Shown: positions 33,514 to 42,293 of the stretch, in pieces | Position numbering within the stretch: position 1 is the stretch's first letter | How the letters are laid out: each line of letters starts with the position of its first letter | Assembly: GCA_005885515.1 (NCBI GenBank) | Contig: VAWK01000025.1 | Span: 1-60,189, forward strand | Source of the DNA: Actinomycetota bacterium | GTDB taxonomy: Bacteria > Actinomycetota > Thermoleophilia > Solirubrobacterales > Solirubrobacteraceae | Direction of reading: 5' to 3' | Length of the DNA stretch: 60,189 bases | Notes under the pieces: generated by a model | The model's database searches: none | Seen by the model: the letters and a program-made list of their open reading frames with translations, nothing else | Told to the model about the DNA's origin: nothing | Made by a program: the position numbers and the translations under genes

Positions 33514-33745
33514 GCCAGGCCCTGCCGGCGACGGGTGTGCCCCATGCGCGGCGTCTGCAAATACGGTATGGGGTCTGGTACCCGACGCCCCCGTATCGCT
33601 GCGCTACGACGGCTCGACGGAACTCCTGCACCACTGCCGCGACGTGCCGGTGCTGGTAGCGCCGCCGGCGGCATCGTGATGGCACGGGAGCTCTCCAGGA
33701 CGAAGGCCCGGCGCGCGTGATGCACTCGTGCGCGGGTGACTCGAC

Positions 33746-36148
33746 ATGAGTGGGCAGGCAAGCGCTGGCACAGCGCAGGTCTCGCGCGGGCTTAGCGAGG
33801 CCGAGGCGGCGCGGCGGCTGGCTGAGCGCGGGCGGCCGGCGGGGCAGCCGTCGAGTCGCTCTTACGCGAGCATCATCCGGGCGAACACGCTCAACATTCC
33901 CAACGCGATCCTGTTCGTGTTCGGCGTGCTCACCATCGCGTTCGCGTCGTGGCGGGACGCTCTGTTCCTCGGCATCCTGGTGTCCAACATCGCGATCGGC
34001 TCCTTTCAGGAGATCCGCTCCAAGCGCGAGCTCGACCGGCTGGCCGCGCTGGTCGCGCCCGACGCGGTGGTGGTGCGGGAGGGAGCCGACCGCCGCGTGC
34101 CGGTGGAGGAGGTGGTGGCCGGCGACCTCGTGCGCCTGGCCGGCGGCGACCAGGTCGTGGCGGACGGGACTGTGGTCTCGGCCGACGGCCTGGCGCTCGA
34201 TGAGGCCAACCTGACCGGCGAGAGCGAACCGGTGGTGCGCGCGGTTGGCGAGCCGGTGTGGTCGGGCTCGTTTGCCGTCGAGGGCGCCGCGCTGTTCGAG
34301 GCAACGGCGGTGGGCGAGGAGAGCCGCGCGGCGAAGCTGACGGCGACGGCGCGCGCGTTCCGCCACCCGCGCTCGCCGCTGGAGCGGGCCAACGACCGAC
34401 TGCTGCTGTGGATCATCGCCGCCGCCGTGCCGCTGGCGATCGGGCTGACGGCCTCGGTGCTCGCGCGCGTCGATGGCACCGAACGGCGCATACAGGCGAT
34501 TACCGCGGGCATCGTCAACCTCGTGCCCGAGGGGCTGATCCTGCTGATCAGCGTCACCGCCGCGGTGTCCGCGTTCAAGATCGCCAGGCGCGGCGTGCTG
34601 GCGCAGCAGCTGAACGCGGTCGAGTCGCTGGCCTCGGTGGACGTCGTGTGCACCGACAAGACCGGCACGCTCACTGAGCCCACACCGCGCGTGGTGGCGC
34701 TGGTGGCGGCCGAGGACACGGACGACGCGACCTTAGCCTCCGAGCTGGCGGCCTTCGCCGCCAGCTCGCCATCCCGAAACCTGACGCTCGAGGCGATCAA
34801 CGACGCCGGGCTCGCAGAGGTGGCGAGCGCCACGGTGAACGGCCAGGTGCCGTTCTCCTCGCGGCGGCGCTGGAGCGCGCTTGACCTCGACGGCAGGCGC
34901 CTGTTCCTGGGGGCCCCCGAGCGGTTCGCCAACGCGGAGGAGTCGCTGAAGGCGCGGGCGCTCCAGGAGGCGAGCGCCGGCCGGCGCGTGCTGGCGCTCG
35001 GACGCGGCGAGCGGCCGCTTCCGGCCGGCGGCGCCGAGCCGGAGTTCCCCGAGGACGTGCGGCCGCTCGGCCTGGTCGTGCTCGCCGAGCGGCTGCGGCC
35101 CAACGCGGCCGAGACCGTGGCGTTCTTCTCCGAGCAGCAGGTTCTGCTCAAGGTCCTCTCCGGCGACGCGCCCGCCACCGCCGGGGCGATCGCCCGCGAC
35201 GCCGGCGTGCCGGGCTCGGCGGATGCGCTGAACGGCGAGGCGCTGCCGAGCGACCCGGCGGCGCTGCGCGACGCGGTCCTGCAGGCGCCCGCCGTCGGGC
35301 GGATCTCCCCCGACGGCAAGCGCGCGGTCGTGGGCGCGCTGGACGAGGCCGGGCGCTACGTGGCGATGGTCGGCGACGGGGTCAACGACGTGCCGGCGCT
35401 CAAGGAGGCGCGCCTGGCGATCGCGCAGGGATCGGGCACGCAGATGGCGCGCTCGGTCGCCGACCTGGTGCTCGTGCGCGACGACTTCGGCGCCGTGCCC
35501 GGCATGGTGGGGGAGGGGCGCCAGATCCTGCGCAACATTCAGCGCGTCGCGCGGCTGTTCGTGACCAAGACCGTGTTCACCGCCGTGATGGTGCTGGCGG
35601 TGGGGATCCCCACCGCGACCTACCCGCTGCTGCCGCGCCAGTTCACGATCGCCTCCACGGTGACGATCGGCATCCCCGCCTTCCTGCTGGCGCTCGCGCC
35701 GAGCTCCGGCCCGTGGCGACCGGAGCGCTTCCTGCGCTCGGTCGCCGGCTTCGCCATCCCGGCCGGCCTCGCGATCGGGCTCGGGGTCGTCGCCGGCTAC
35801 CTGCTCGCCCGCTACGGCTTCGACCTCGGCCTGACCCGCTCGCGCACGGTCGCCACGGGCATCGTCGTCGTGTGCGGCCTGGCCGTCGTAGTCCGCCTCG
35901 AGCGCCGCCGCGGCCGCGCCCGCCTCGTCCTCTGGGCCCTCTGCGCGGCGATGCTGGCGCTGTTCGCCCTCGCCCTGGTAATCCCGTTCCTGCGGCACTT
36001 CTATGAGCTCTCCACGCCCACGGGCGAAAGCGTGGCGGCGTGGGCGATCGGGACGGTCATAGGCATCGGCGGGATGCTGGGGGCGCTCCGGCTGACCTCC
36101 AGATTTGACCTCGCGGCAGAGGGCGTCACGCCCACAGGCGCCGCCTGA
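33746..36148 (+). CDS. P-type cation ATPase, CtpE-like
   Basis: 800 residues. The actuator domain has LDEANLTGESEPV, TM4 has NLVPEGLILLISVTAAVSAF, phosphorylation D304 is in CTDKTGTLTEP, and the hinge is MVGDGVNDVPALKEA. Four hydrophobic helices follow in the C-terminal third (TKTVFTAVMVLAVGIPTATY and onward). The VPEGL motif, short N-terminus and no heavy-metal domain match mycobacterial CtpE, linked to calcium uptake, so Ca2+ is the best guess. ATG at 33746. The gene is free-standing. Confidence 0.9.
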   Translation: MSGQASAGTAQVSRGLSEAEAARRLAERGRPAGQPSSRSYASIIRANTLNIPNAILFVFGVLTIAFASWRDALFLGILVSNIAIGSFQEIRSKRELDRLAALVAPDAVVVREGADRRVPVEEVVAGDLVRLAGGDQVVADGTVVSADGLALDEANLTGESEPVVRAVGEPVWSGSFAVEGAALFEATAVGEESRAAKLTATARAFRHPRSPLERANDRLLLWIIAAAVPLAIGLTASVLARVDGTERRIQAITAGIVNLVPEGLILLISVTAAVSAFKIARRGVLAQQLNAVESLASVDVVCTDKTGTLTEPTPRVVALVAAEDTDDATLASELAAFAASSPSRNLTLEAINDAGLAEVASATVNGQVPFSSRRRWSALDLDGRRLFLGAPERFANAEESLKARALQEASAGRRVLALGRGERPLPAGGAEPEFPEDVRPLGLVVLAERLRPNAAETVAFFSEQQVLLKVLSGDAPATAGAIARDAGVPGSADALNGEALPSDPAALRDAVLQAPAVGRISPDGKRAVVGALDEAGRYVAMVGDGVNDVPALKEARLAIAQGSGTQMARSVADLVLVRDDFGAVPGMVGEGRQILRNIQRVARLFVTKTVFTAVMVLAVGIPTATYPLLPRQFTIASTVTIGIPAFLLALAPSSGPWRPERFLRSVAGFAIPAGLAIGLGVVAGYLLARYGFDLGLTRSRTVATGIVVVCGLAVVVRLERRRGRARLVLWALCAAMLALFALALVIPFLRHFYELSTPTGESVAAWAIGTVIGIGGMLGALRLTSRFDLAAEGVTPTGAA

Positions 36149-36533
36149 GGCCCCAATGGCTCGGGGCTCGTGGCCTGGGCTTGTGGGCTCCGATTGGGTC
36201 GGCTCAGGCGCATCCATGGCTCGGACTCATAGCTAGGACGCCGGGCTCCGACTCGGGCGCGATTGGGCCCTACGCGGGTGCCTCTGGCCCCCCCGGGGTG
36301 GGGGCCGGGCGGTCGCAGGTTCGAATTCCTGTCTCCCCCGACAGACACAGCAGCCCCCCGAGAGCGCCAGGCCCGTATCGAGCCCCAGCGTCAAGCGGGC
36401 TACATAATGACTACCGGCATACGTCCTCAGCAGAAAACATCGCAAAAAGGCGGCTTGCGCGGTCTCGCTTCGCCCATCCGTCTTGCGTACGCACGAGAAT
36501 CCTTGCCCCCGATCGCAGGAGGTAGATAACCGG
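36149..36533. other. 385-bp gap with short repeats
   Basis: The left part has imperfect repeats of GGGCTCCGA (about 36184 and 36243) and GGCTCGGACTC-like words. The middle holds a tRNA-3'-end-like sequence (next entry), and the right end carries the ribosome site AGGAGGT (36517-36523) of the following gene. No coding frame is convincing. Confidence 0.4.
36311..36343 (+). other. tRNA 3'-end-like relic
   Basis: GGTCGCAGGTTCGAATTCCT followed by GTCTCCCCCGACA reads like the T arm and acceptor 3' strand of a tRNA, closest to actinobacterial proline tRNA ends (GGTCGCAGGTTC, then CCTGTC, CCCCGACCA). It carries an extra T in the loop and an extra C in the acceptor, and the 3' CCA is absent. No anticodon arm or matching 5' acceptor lies upstream, so it is not a functional tRNA. 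A scar of integration at a tRNA gene is one explanation. Confidence 0.35.
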
Positions 36534-37502
36534 ATGACAGCGCCGACGCGGTTGCGAAACCTCGAGCTAACCCGCGAAGAGACGCGGCTGCACGGGAGCC
36601 GGCTCTCGTATCTGACTGCTGGCGAGGGCCCCGTGCTGTTGCTGGTCCACGGAATCGCGTCTGACAGCGAGGCGTGGCGCGCAAGCCTCCCGTTGCTCGC
36701 GCGCCGCGCGAGAGTGATCGCGCCGGACCTCCCTGGTCACGGCGTCTCCGGGAAGGCCCGCGGTGACTATTCGCTCGGCTCGCTCGCGAGCTCGCTACGC
36801 GACCTGCTTGTCAAGCTCGGCCACGAGCGCGTCACGCTGGTGGGTCATTCGCTCGGCGGGGGCGTCGCGATGCAGTTCGCCTACATGTTCCCCGAGCGCA
36901 CCGAGCGGCTGGTGCTCGTCTCAAGCGGCGGCCTGGGTCGGAGCGTAAACCCGCTGCTGCGGGCAGCGACGCTGCCCGGCTCGGAGCTGGTGATTGCCGC
37001 CACGATCGGTCCGCTCACGGCGCTTGGGCGCGCGGGTGTCGCGAGCGTGCGGCGCCTCGGCCTGCGTGTCACTCCCGACCTCGGCGAGGTCGGTCGCGGC
37101 TTCGCGACGCTCGCCGACCGCGAGGGGCGAGCGGCATTCCTCGACACGCTGCGGTCGGTCGTGAACTTCAACGGTCAGCGCGTCGACGCGAGCAATCGCC
37201 TCTATCTCGCCGGCGGGACGCCCACGCTGCTCCTCTGGGGCGAGCGCGACCGGATCATCCCGGTGGGGCACGGCCTCCGCGCACGAGAGCGCATGCCCGG
37301 GAGTCGGCTTGTGACGTTTGCCGACTCTGGCCACTTCCCGCAGATCGACGATCCGCATCGCTTCGCCGCGGCCGTGCTCGAATTCCTCGAGGACACAGAG
37401 CCGTCGTGCCACACGCCAGAGTCTTGGAGCGCGCTGCTGCGTGACGGTCCGCTCACCGCTGAGGATCCGCCGACGAATAAAAGAGAGGGCGCTGGGAGGT
37501 AG
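36534..37502 (+). CDS. alpha/beta-hydrolase
   Basis: 322 residues from ATG 36534 (AGGAGGT 10 bp upstream). LLLVHGIASDSEAWRASLPL, DLPGHGVSGKARGDYS, nucleophile elbow VGHSLGGGVAMQFA, LLLWGERDRIIPVGHG and catalytic histidine in FADSGHFPQID give a complete catalytic set. The layout is that of MhpC/BphD-like and esterase-type hydrolases. The last 30 residues are disordered. Substrate unknown. Confidence 0.9.
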   Translation: MTAPTRLRNLELTREETRLHGSRLSYLTAGEGPVLLLVHGIASDSEAWRASLPLLARRARVIAPDLPGHGVSGKARGDYSLGSLASSLRDLLVKLGHERVTLVGHSLGGGVAMQFAYMFPERTERLVLVSSGGLGRSVNPLLRAATLPGSELVIAATIGPLTALGRAGVASVRRLGLRVTPDLGEVGRGFATLADREGRAAFLDTLRSVVNFNGQRVDASNRLYLAGGTPTLLLWGERDRIIPVGHGLRARERMPGSRLVTFADSGHFPQIDDPHRFAAAVLEFLEDTEPSCHTPESWSALLRDGPLTAEDPPTNKREGAGR

Positions 37503-37584
37503 GCACGCAGGAGCTTGGGGCGGAGCGCGTACTGCTCGGCCTGCGGAAGGGCGACGGTCGCAAGGCGGAGAACTACGCCCCGAT

Positions 37585-38025
37585 CTAGGCTCCCGGCGAC
37601 TCCCGGGTGAGCCCGAACGGACTTCCCTCGGAGTCCCGGCATATCGCCCATCGCTCCCCTGGGTGCACGACGCTTCCCCCGAGCGCTTCGACCCTCTCCA
37701 GCGCCTCGGCGATATCGATCACCGCGAAGTAGGGCAGCGAAAAGGAATCGCCTGGGCCCAGTCCGCGCTCGTGGATGCCGACCGCTGGGGCTCCCGAGTG
37801 TGTCTGCCAGCCCTCTCCCTCTGAAGGTTGGCGATCCTTCAGCGCAACGCCGAGCAGCTCCGTCCAAAAGCGCCGGGCGCGCTCGGGATCATCAGCGGGG
37901 AACTCGATGAGGGACAGCGCCGAGCGTGACACTGCCCGCACACTATCGACGTCCAGGTCGCCTTTCGGCACTCGCGAGCGAGCCTCAGCGATCAGCTCGT
38001 CGAGGTCCTCTTTGCCTACGAGCAT
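37585..38025 (-). CDS. VOC-domain (glyoxalase-like) protein
   Basis: 146 residues. LIEFPADDPERARRFWTELL is the first VOC unit and SLPYFAVIDIAEALERVEAL with GGSVVHPGERWAICRDSEGS the second, so both halves of the fold are present. The ~35 N-terminal residues (LDELIAEARSRVPKGDLDVD) are outside the domain, and a start nearer the VOC core is possible. The gene overlaps the upstream GIY-YIG gene by 41 bp. Ligand unknown. Confidence 0.75.
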   Translation of the reverse strand: MLVGKEDLDELIAEARSRVPKGDLDVDSVRAVSRSALSLIEFPADDPERARRFWTELLGVALKDRQPSEGEGWQTHSGAPAVGIHERGLGPGDSFSLPYFAVIDIAEALERVEALGGSVVHPGERWAICRDSEGSPFGLTRESPGA

Positions 38026-38269
38026 CCACTGAAGCCTCGATCAGGCGAAGCTTGGCCGCTCGCGGGAGCCGCTTGATGCGAGCCTCCTCGCGAAGTGCGG
38101 CGAGTCGATCGGCGACCGAGATAACGAGCGCGAGCTCAACCGGACGCCGGCTGCGTGTGTAGCGGCTGGCGGCGCCGGAACGGTGCGCGGCGAGGCGCTG
38201 CTGCATGTCGGTCGTCCAGCCGCAGTACAGGCTGTCGTCGGCGCAGCGCAGCAGGTAGACGTAGGCCAC
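37985..38269 (-). CDS. GIY-YIG nuclease-family protein
   Basis: 94 residues. AYVYLLRCADDSLYCGWTTD holds the GIY-YIG-like strands in the variant YVY-x10-YCG, followed by the conserved arginine and helix LAAHRSGAASRYTRSRRP and the late glutamate region LREEARIKRLPRAAK. This is the stand-alone YhbQ/Slx1-like group. The DNA substrate is unknown. The gene is divergent from recQ, with 55 bp between starts. Confidence 0.88.
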   Translation of the reverse strand: MAYVYLLRCADDSLYCGWTTDMQQRLAAHRSGAASRYTRSRRPVELALVISVADRLAALREEARIKRLPRAAKLRLIEASVDARRQRGPRRADR

Positions 38270-38324
38270 CCCCAGGACTTCGCCGGTGCGATGACGCTAC
38301 CTGCTCCGGGCGACCTCGGGCGGA

Positions 38325-40223
38325 GTGGCCGAGGCACCGGGTAGCGTGCTGATGATGCCGACGACGATGCACCAGACGCCGCCGGCGCCGGAGAAGCTTC
38401 TCGCGCGCTTCGGGCTCGACGAGTTCAGGCCGGGCCAGCGCGAGGCGGTGGAGGCTGCGCTGGAGGGCAGGGACAGCCTCGTGGTGATGCCGACCGGAGG
38501 GGGCAAGTCGCTCTGCTACCAGCTTCCGGCGCTCGCAGATCAGGGCCTGGTCCTCGTCGTGAGCCCCTTGATCGCGCTGATGTCCGACCAGTGGCGGAGG
38601 CTGCAGCAGGCGGGCGTGCGAGCGAGCATGCTCGCGTCGGGGATGGAGGAGGGTCACAACGCGCAGGCGCTGAGGGAGATCGCGTCGGGCGCGGCGCAGC
38701 TCGTGCTGGCGGCGCCCGAGCGGTTCGGCTCGGGCGCGTTCCGCGCGGCGCTGGCGTGCCGGCGGGTGTCGTTGTTCGTGGTGGACGAGGCGCACTGCGT
38801 TGCCGAGTGGGGGCACGACTTCCGGCCAGACTATCTGCGCCTGGCGGATGCGATCGCGTCGCTTGGCCCCTCCGGCGCCGGCGCGGGCCTCTCGGCCGGG
38901 CCGGGGCGCCCTGCGGTAATGGGGGCGACGGCAACGGCGACGCCCCGGGTCGCGCAGGAGATCGCCGAGCGGCTTGGGCTGCGCGAGTGGGTGTCGATCC
39001 GCTCGGGCTTTGACCGTCCGAACCTCACGTTCGATGTGGTGGGACTCGAGGGGAAGGGCGCCGTGGCCCGTAAGCGGGCGGTCCTGCTGCATGCACTGGG
39101 CGACGCGGACGCGCGTCCGGCGATCGTGTATTGCGGAACGCGCAGGGACGCCGATGAGGTGGCGGGCACGCTGATGGCCGAGGGGATCGCGACGGTGGCA
39201 TACCACGCCGGAATGAGCCCCGATGCGCGGCGGGCGAGCCAGGCGGCGTTCATGGAGGGAGCGGCCGAGGTGGTGGTCGCGACGAACGCGTTCGGCATGG
39301 GCGTCGACAAGGCGGACGTGAGGACGGTGGCGCACTGGGCGCTTCCCACGAGCCTCGAGGCGTATTACCAGGAGGCGGGAAGGGGCGGGCGCGACGGCCG
39401 GCCGGCCCGGGCGCTGCTGCTGGCCTCAAGGATGGACCTGGGGAGGCTGATCAGGTTCATCAAGGAGCGGGAGACGAGCGTGGAGGACGTCAGGCGCTAC
39501 GTCGCGCGCCTGCGCCGCGGCGCCGAGCACGAGACGGTGGCGATCGGCCATGGCGAGCTCGGCGATCGCGACAGGGTGCTGCTGTCGATAGGCGAGCGGG
39601 CCGGCGCCGTTGAGCTGGCGCCGGGCGGCCGCGAAGGCCTGCTCGTGCGCCTTACAGGGCGGGGGAGCCCGCGCAAGGCGTACATGGCGATCAAGGCGGC
39701 GAAAGATCGCGGGTGGGAGTCCTACCGCTCGATCGAGCGGTTCAGCGCCGGCGCGCAGATCTGCAGGCGCAGGCAGATCCTCGACCATTTTGGAGACGAG
39801 CAGGAGTGCCGTCCGAGCGGCAGGTGCTGCGATGTGTGCGAACCCGACCCGACCCTCGAGCGGGTGGCGACGACGCCGATCGCACGCGGGCCGAGCATGC
39901 GCGCAGGCCGCGCCGGAGGCTCCGGCCGGCGGTCCGCCGAGCAGGGCGAGGCGCGAGTCGACGTAGAGGAATTCGAGAGGCTGAGGGCGTGGAGATGGGA
40001 GCGCGCTGAGGGCAAGCCGGCGTACACCGTCGCCGCCAACGCCGTGCTGGAAGAGGTTTTGCGCCGGCGCCCGGCGAACATGCAGCAGCTGCTAGAGGTC
40101 CGCGGCATCGGCCGGTCGTTCTGCGAGAAGCACGGCGAGTCGATGCTGGCGGAGGTGCGCGCGCTCGACGAGCGCGGGGCTCCACGCGCGGCCCGAGCAG
40201 TCGGTGCATCGGGTCAGATCTAG
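38325..40223 (+). CDS. recQ: RecQ-family ATP-dependent DNA helicase
   Basis: 632 residues. Helicase motifs: RPGQREAVEAALEGRDSLVV, Walker A MPTGGGKSLCYQLPAL at about residue 55, DEAH in FVVDEAHCVAEWGHDFRPDY, GATATATPRV, then motifs IV-VI to YYQEAGRGGRDGRPARALLL. A cysteine zinc site follows (CRRRQILDHF, CRPSGRCCDVC). The C-terminus has an HRDC domain at about 540-610 (FERLRAWRWERAEGKPAYTV). It unwinds DNA 3' to 5' in recombination and fork repair. Start codons at 38325 (GTG), 38352 or 38355 are all possible. Confidence 0.93.
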   Translation: MAEAPGSVLMMPTTMHQTPPAPEKLLARFGLDEFRPGQREAVEAALEGRDSLVVMPTGGGKSLCYQLPALADQGLVLVVSPLIALMSDQWRRLQQAGVRASMLASGMEEGHNAQALREIASGAAQLVLAAPERFGSGAFRAALACRRVSLFVVDEAHCVAEWGHDFRPDYLRLADAIASLGPSGAGAGLSAGPGRPAVMGATATATPRVAQEIAERLGLREWVSIRSGFDRPNLTFDVVGLEGKGAVARKRAVLLHALGDADARPAIVYCGTRRDADEVAGTLMAEGIATVAYHAGMSPDARRASQAAFMEGAAEVVVATNAFGMGVDKADVRTVAHWALPTSLEAYYQEAGRGGRDGRPARALLLASRMDLGRLIRFIKERETSVEDVRRYVARLRRGAEHETVAIGHGELGDRDRVLLSIGERAGAVELAPGGREGLLVRLTGRGSPRKAYMAIKAAKDRGWESYRSIERFSAGAQICRRRQILDHFGDEQECRPSGRCCDVCEPDPTLERVATTPIARGPSMRAGRAGGSGRRSAEQGEARVDVEEFERLRAWRWERAEGKPAYTVAANAVLEEVLRRRPANMQQLLEVRGIGRSFCEKHGESMLAEVRALDERGAPRAARAVGASGQI

Positions 40224-40348
40224 AACCGTTTCGGCATCGACGGAGCGGCCGCTATCCGGGGCGAGGCAGCCGAGGTGGCCGAGGCCGAGCCAGCGCACAG
40301 CTGACGCCGGCAAACTTTTTTGCGCTCTTTCCGGTATTACTTCCGCCC

Positions 40349-41191
40349 ATGGCGGGAGACCAGGAGCGGCGAGAGGGTCGGAGCGAGGGCGAGGCGGCGC
40401 CCCGCGCCGCCCAGGCGGCCGACGCTAGCGGTCCGGGCGAGCGCCGGCAGCGGCTGCGGACCGACATCCGTGATGCCTCCTTCCCCACGGCCGTGCGCGG
40501 CTATGAGCGCCGCGCCGTCGATACCTACGTCGAGCGAGTCAACCGCGTGATCGCCGAGCTCGAGGTCGGCAGCTCACCGCAGGCGGCGGTCAAGCACGCG
40601 CTGGACCGGGTCGGGGACCAGACCAGCGGCGTGCTGCAGCGCGCGCGCCAGGCGGCCGAGGAGATCACTGGCACGGCGATCGCGGAGGCCGAGGAGACAA
40701 TCTCTCAGGCCAAGGCCGAGGCCGAGCAGATCCTGGAGGAGCTCAAGCTGCAGGCGCACCAGCTGCGCGGGCGTTCCAAGGAAGAAGCCGATGAGATCCT
40801 CGCCCGGGCGAAGGCAGGGGCGGAGGAGCTCATGCGCGACGCCCAGCAGCAGGCACGGACGGTGCAGGACCAGGCCGAGGCGCGCGTGCGCGAGCTGCAG
40901 GCGGACACCGATTCCGCCTGGGAGGCGCGCGGCAAGCTGCTGGAGGACTTGCCGCGGATTGCGACCGAGCTGATGGAGGTCGCGGGCGGGGCGGCCGCGC
41001 GGCTGCAGCGCCCGAAGGGCAAGGGCATCGCCACGGGCGATGGCGGCGCCAAAGGCAGCGGCAGCGCGCCGGCACCCCGGGGCCAACTGCGGCCTGAGGA
41101 GCCCACTCTGGCGCATTCGCGGGCCCAGAAAAGCAGGCCGCGGCGACCGCCTACGCCCGATCCGGGCAGGATCTCCTCCACTTCCCCCTGA
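40349..41191 (+). CDS. DivIVA-domain coiled-coil protein
   Basis: 280 residues. The N-terminal ~40 residues are disordered, then IRDASFPTAVRGYERRAVDT and YVERVNRVIAELE form the DivIVA N-terminal domain. A long Ala/Glu/Gln-rich coiled coil (about 90-215, AKAEAEQILEELKLQAHQLR) and a basic, Pro-rich tail follow. DivIVA/Wag31-like proteins recognise curved membrane and organise cell-wall growth or division. The start at ATG 40349 has only a weak upstream purine site. Confidence 0.85.
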   Translation: MAGDQERREGRSEGEAAPRAAQAADASGPGERRQRLRTDIRDASFPTAVRGYERRAVDTYVERVNRVIAELEVGSSPQAAVKHALDRVGDQTSGVLQRARQAAEEITGTAIAEAEETISQAKAEAEQILEELKLQAHQLRGRSKEEADEILARAKAGAEELMRDAQQQARTVQDQAEARVRELQADTDSAWEARGKLLEDLPRIATELMEVAGGAAARLQRPKGKGIATGDGGAKGSGSAPAPRGQLRPEEPTLAHSRAQKSRPRRPPTPDPGRISSTSP

Positions 41192-41526
41192 CCGCGCGGC
41201 AACCAGCGCGTGACCGCGCCGGCTGACGCGCTCCCGGCGCGCCGGCGGCGGCGGCGATGACTTTCCGCCGCGTCGCGGTCGTAGGACCGAGCACGCGGCC
41301 GAAGGATCTGGTGGACATCCTGGTAATCGAGTCCGCCCAGCCGATCGATGCCCGTCGGCTGCGCGAGGCCTGAATCGGACTTTCGAGGCACGCGACACCC
41401 ACGCATTCCCCTCGACGTTTCGGCGCCGCCGGAGTCATGCGCGAGCGCCGCTGTGAGCCATCCCGGGTTTGACGGTGACGCTCGAAAGCGCGAGACATCG
41501 GCGCTCGTCGAGCGCGTGAGGTGGGG
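41192..41526. other. 335-bp gap, no confident gene
   Basis: A 38-codon plus-strand frame (41257-41373, MTFRRVAVVGPSTRPKDLVD at its start) is open, but it lacks a ribosome site and a recognisable family. I see no structured RNA. The minus strand also stays open here, as expected at this GC content. Confidence 0.35.
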
Positions 41527-41757
41527 TCAGGCGTCCGCGCCCGCCGGAATGACGGGTTCGACAGCGGGCTGCTCCGCGACTGTCGGCGTGGACTCACTGG
41601 TCGTTGCGTTCAGCGTGTCGCCGGGCTGGTCTGGATGATCCGCCGGCGCCTGCTTACGCGCGTCCTTCTTGGCCTGCTTGGCCAGCCGACGCTCGCGGAG
41701 CTTGCTTTCACGGGTGAGCTTTGCCATCGTGGTCTTCTTCTTGCCGCTTGAGGCCAT
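41527..41757 (-). CDS. small Lys-rich protein of unknown function
   Basis: 76 residues with a strongly basic first half (KKKTTMAKLTRESKLRERRL, AKQAKKDARK) and an acidic, Thr/Pro-rich second half. This composition suits a nucleic-acid- or ribosome-associated small protein; no domain is identified. MAKLTRESK at residue 11 is an alternative start. Confidence 0.6.
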   Translation of the reverse strand: MASSGKKKTTMAKLTRESKLRERRLAKQAKKDARKQAPADHPDQPGDTLNATTSESTPTVAEQPAVEPVIPAGADA

Positions 41758-41764
41758 GTCTGTC

Positions 41765-41870
41765 CATCCCTTGTTGTGGAGTTCCGAGGGCGTCGCCGGG
41801 TCTTCGGGTGCGATGAACCCGGGGCCCTGCTCGTAGTTGAACTACTTCACGGTCCTTGCGACCTGCAAGC
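41765..41870 (-). pseudogene. dead second copy of a cold-shock gene
   Basis: Reading from TTG at 41870, the frame gives RTVK, an amber codon where cold-shock proteins have W, then FNYEQGPGFIAPEDPATPSE. This aligns with GTVKWF-x-KGFGFI-x-P-D of CspA proteins. The second RNA-binding motif (LFVHH) is replaced by ELHNK, and the first has P for F. It lies 28 bp beyond the stop of the intact cold-shock gene, so it is a decayed tandem duplicate. Confidence 0.65.
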
Positions 41871-41898
41871 CGGTCACGGCCGGCAGGCCCAAGGTGCG

Positions 41899-42102
41899 CT
41901 AGACCAGCTGCACGTTCGCGGCCCTGGGTCCCTTGTCGCCGGCCTCGGTGTCGTAGGAGACCTTTGCTCCGTCGGCCAGCGAGCGATAGCCCTCACCGAC
42001 GATTGCGCTGTGATGGACGAACAGGTCCTTGGACTGGTCATCCGGCGTGATGAAGCCAAACCCCTTGTCGTCACTGAACCACTTGACGGTACCGGTAGTC
42101 AT
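41899..42102 (-). CDS. cold-shock protein (CspA family)
   Basis: 67 residues from ATG 42102 with AGGAGG upstream. [20 protein letters not shown] contains RNP1 (KGFGFI) and [20 protein letters not shown] contains RNP2 (LFVHH), so the single-stranded nucleic-acid face is intact. It acts as an RNA chaperone. The leader between 42103 and about 42240 is long and could carry the thermosensing structure seen in other csp mRNAs, though no specific element is recognised. The open frame 17 codons upstream is not needed. Confidence 0.93.
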   Translation of the reverse strand: MTTGTVKWFSDDKGFGFITPDDQSKDLFVHHSAIVGEGYRSLADGAKVSYDTEAGDKGPRAANVQLV

Positions 42103-42293
42103 TGCGTTTCCTCCTGCGTTGATCGTGCTGCGAACGCGGAGATTGCTGAGCAAAGGCTACGGCCGCTGGCACTGCGTTGTCGGGCGAATCACCCAACCTG
42201 ATCTACCAACGGTAGCAGCAGCCACGATCAGCGCTCCTTCAGCGTCCCGGCACCGGGGTTCCGCGTGCGTCAGCCTCCCGCCTCGCGGCGGGC

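Noticed and set aside
34733..36217. 494-codon minus-strand open frame
   Set aside because: Shadow of the P-type ATPase; no recognisable motif.
37502..37581. Frame ending RVLLGLRKGDGRKAENYAPI
   Set aside because: Could be the tail of a lost gene, but I cannot assign it to any family and no start is present.
41270..41360. Minus-strand resemblance to ribosomal protein S18 (LDYQDVHQILR)
   Set aside because: Only a handful of residues agree and the conserved S18 core RGKI..RR is absent.
41257..41373. 38-codon plus-strand frame
   Set aside because: No ribosome site, family or neighbour coupling; open frames of this size are expected at this GC content.
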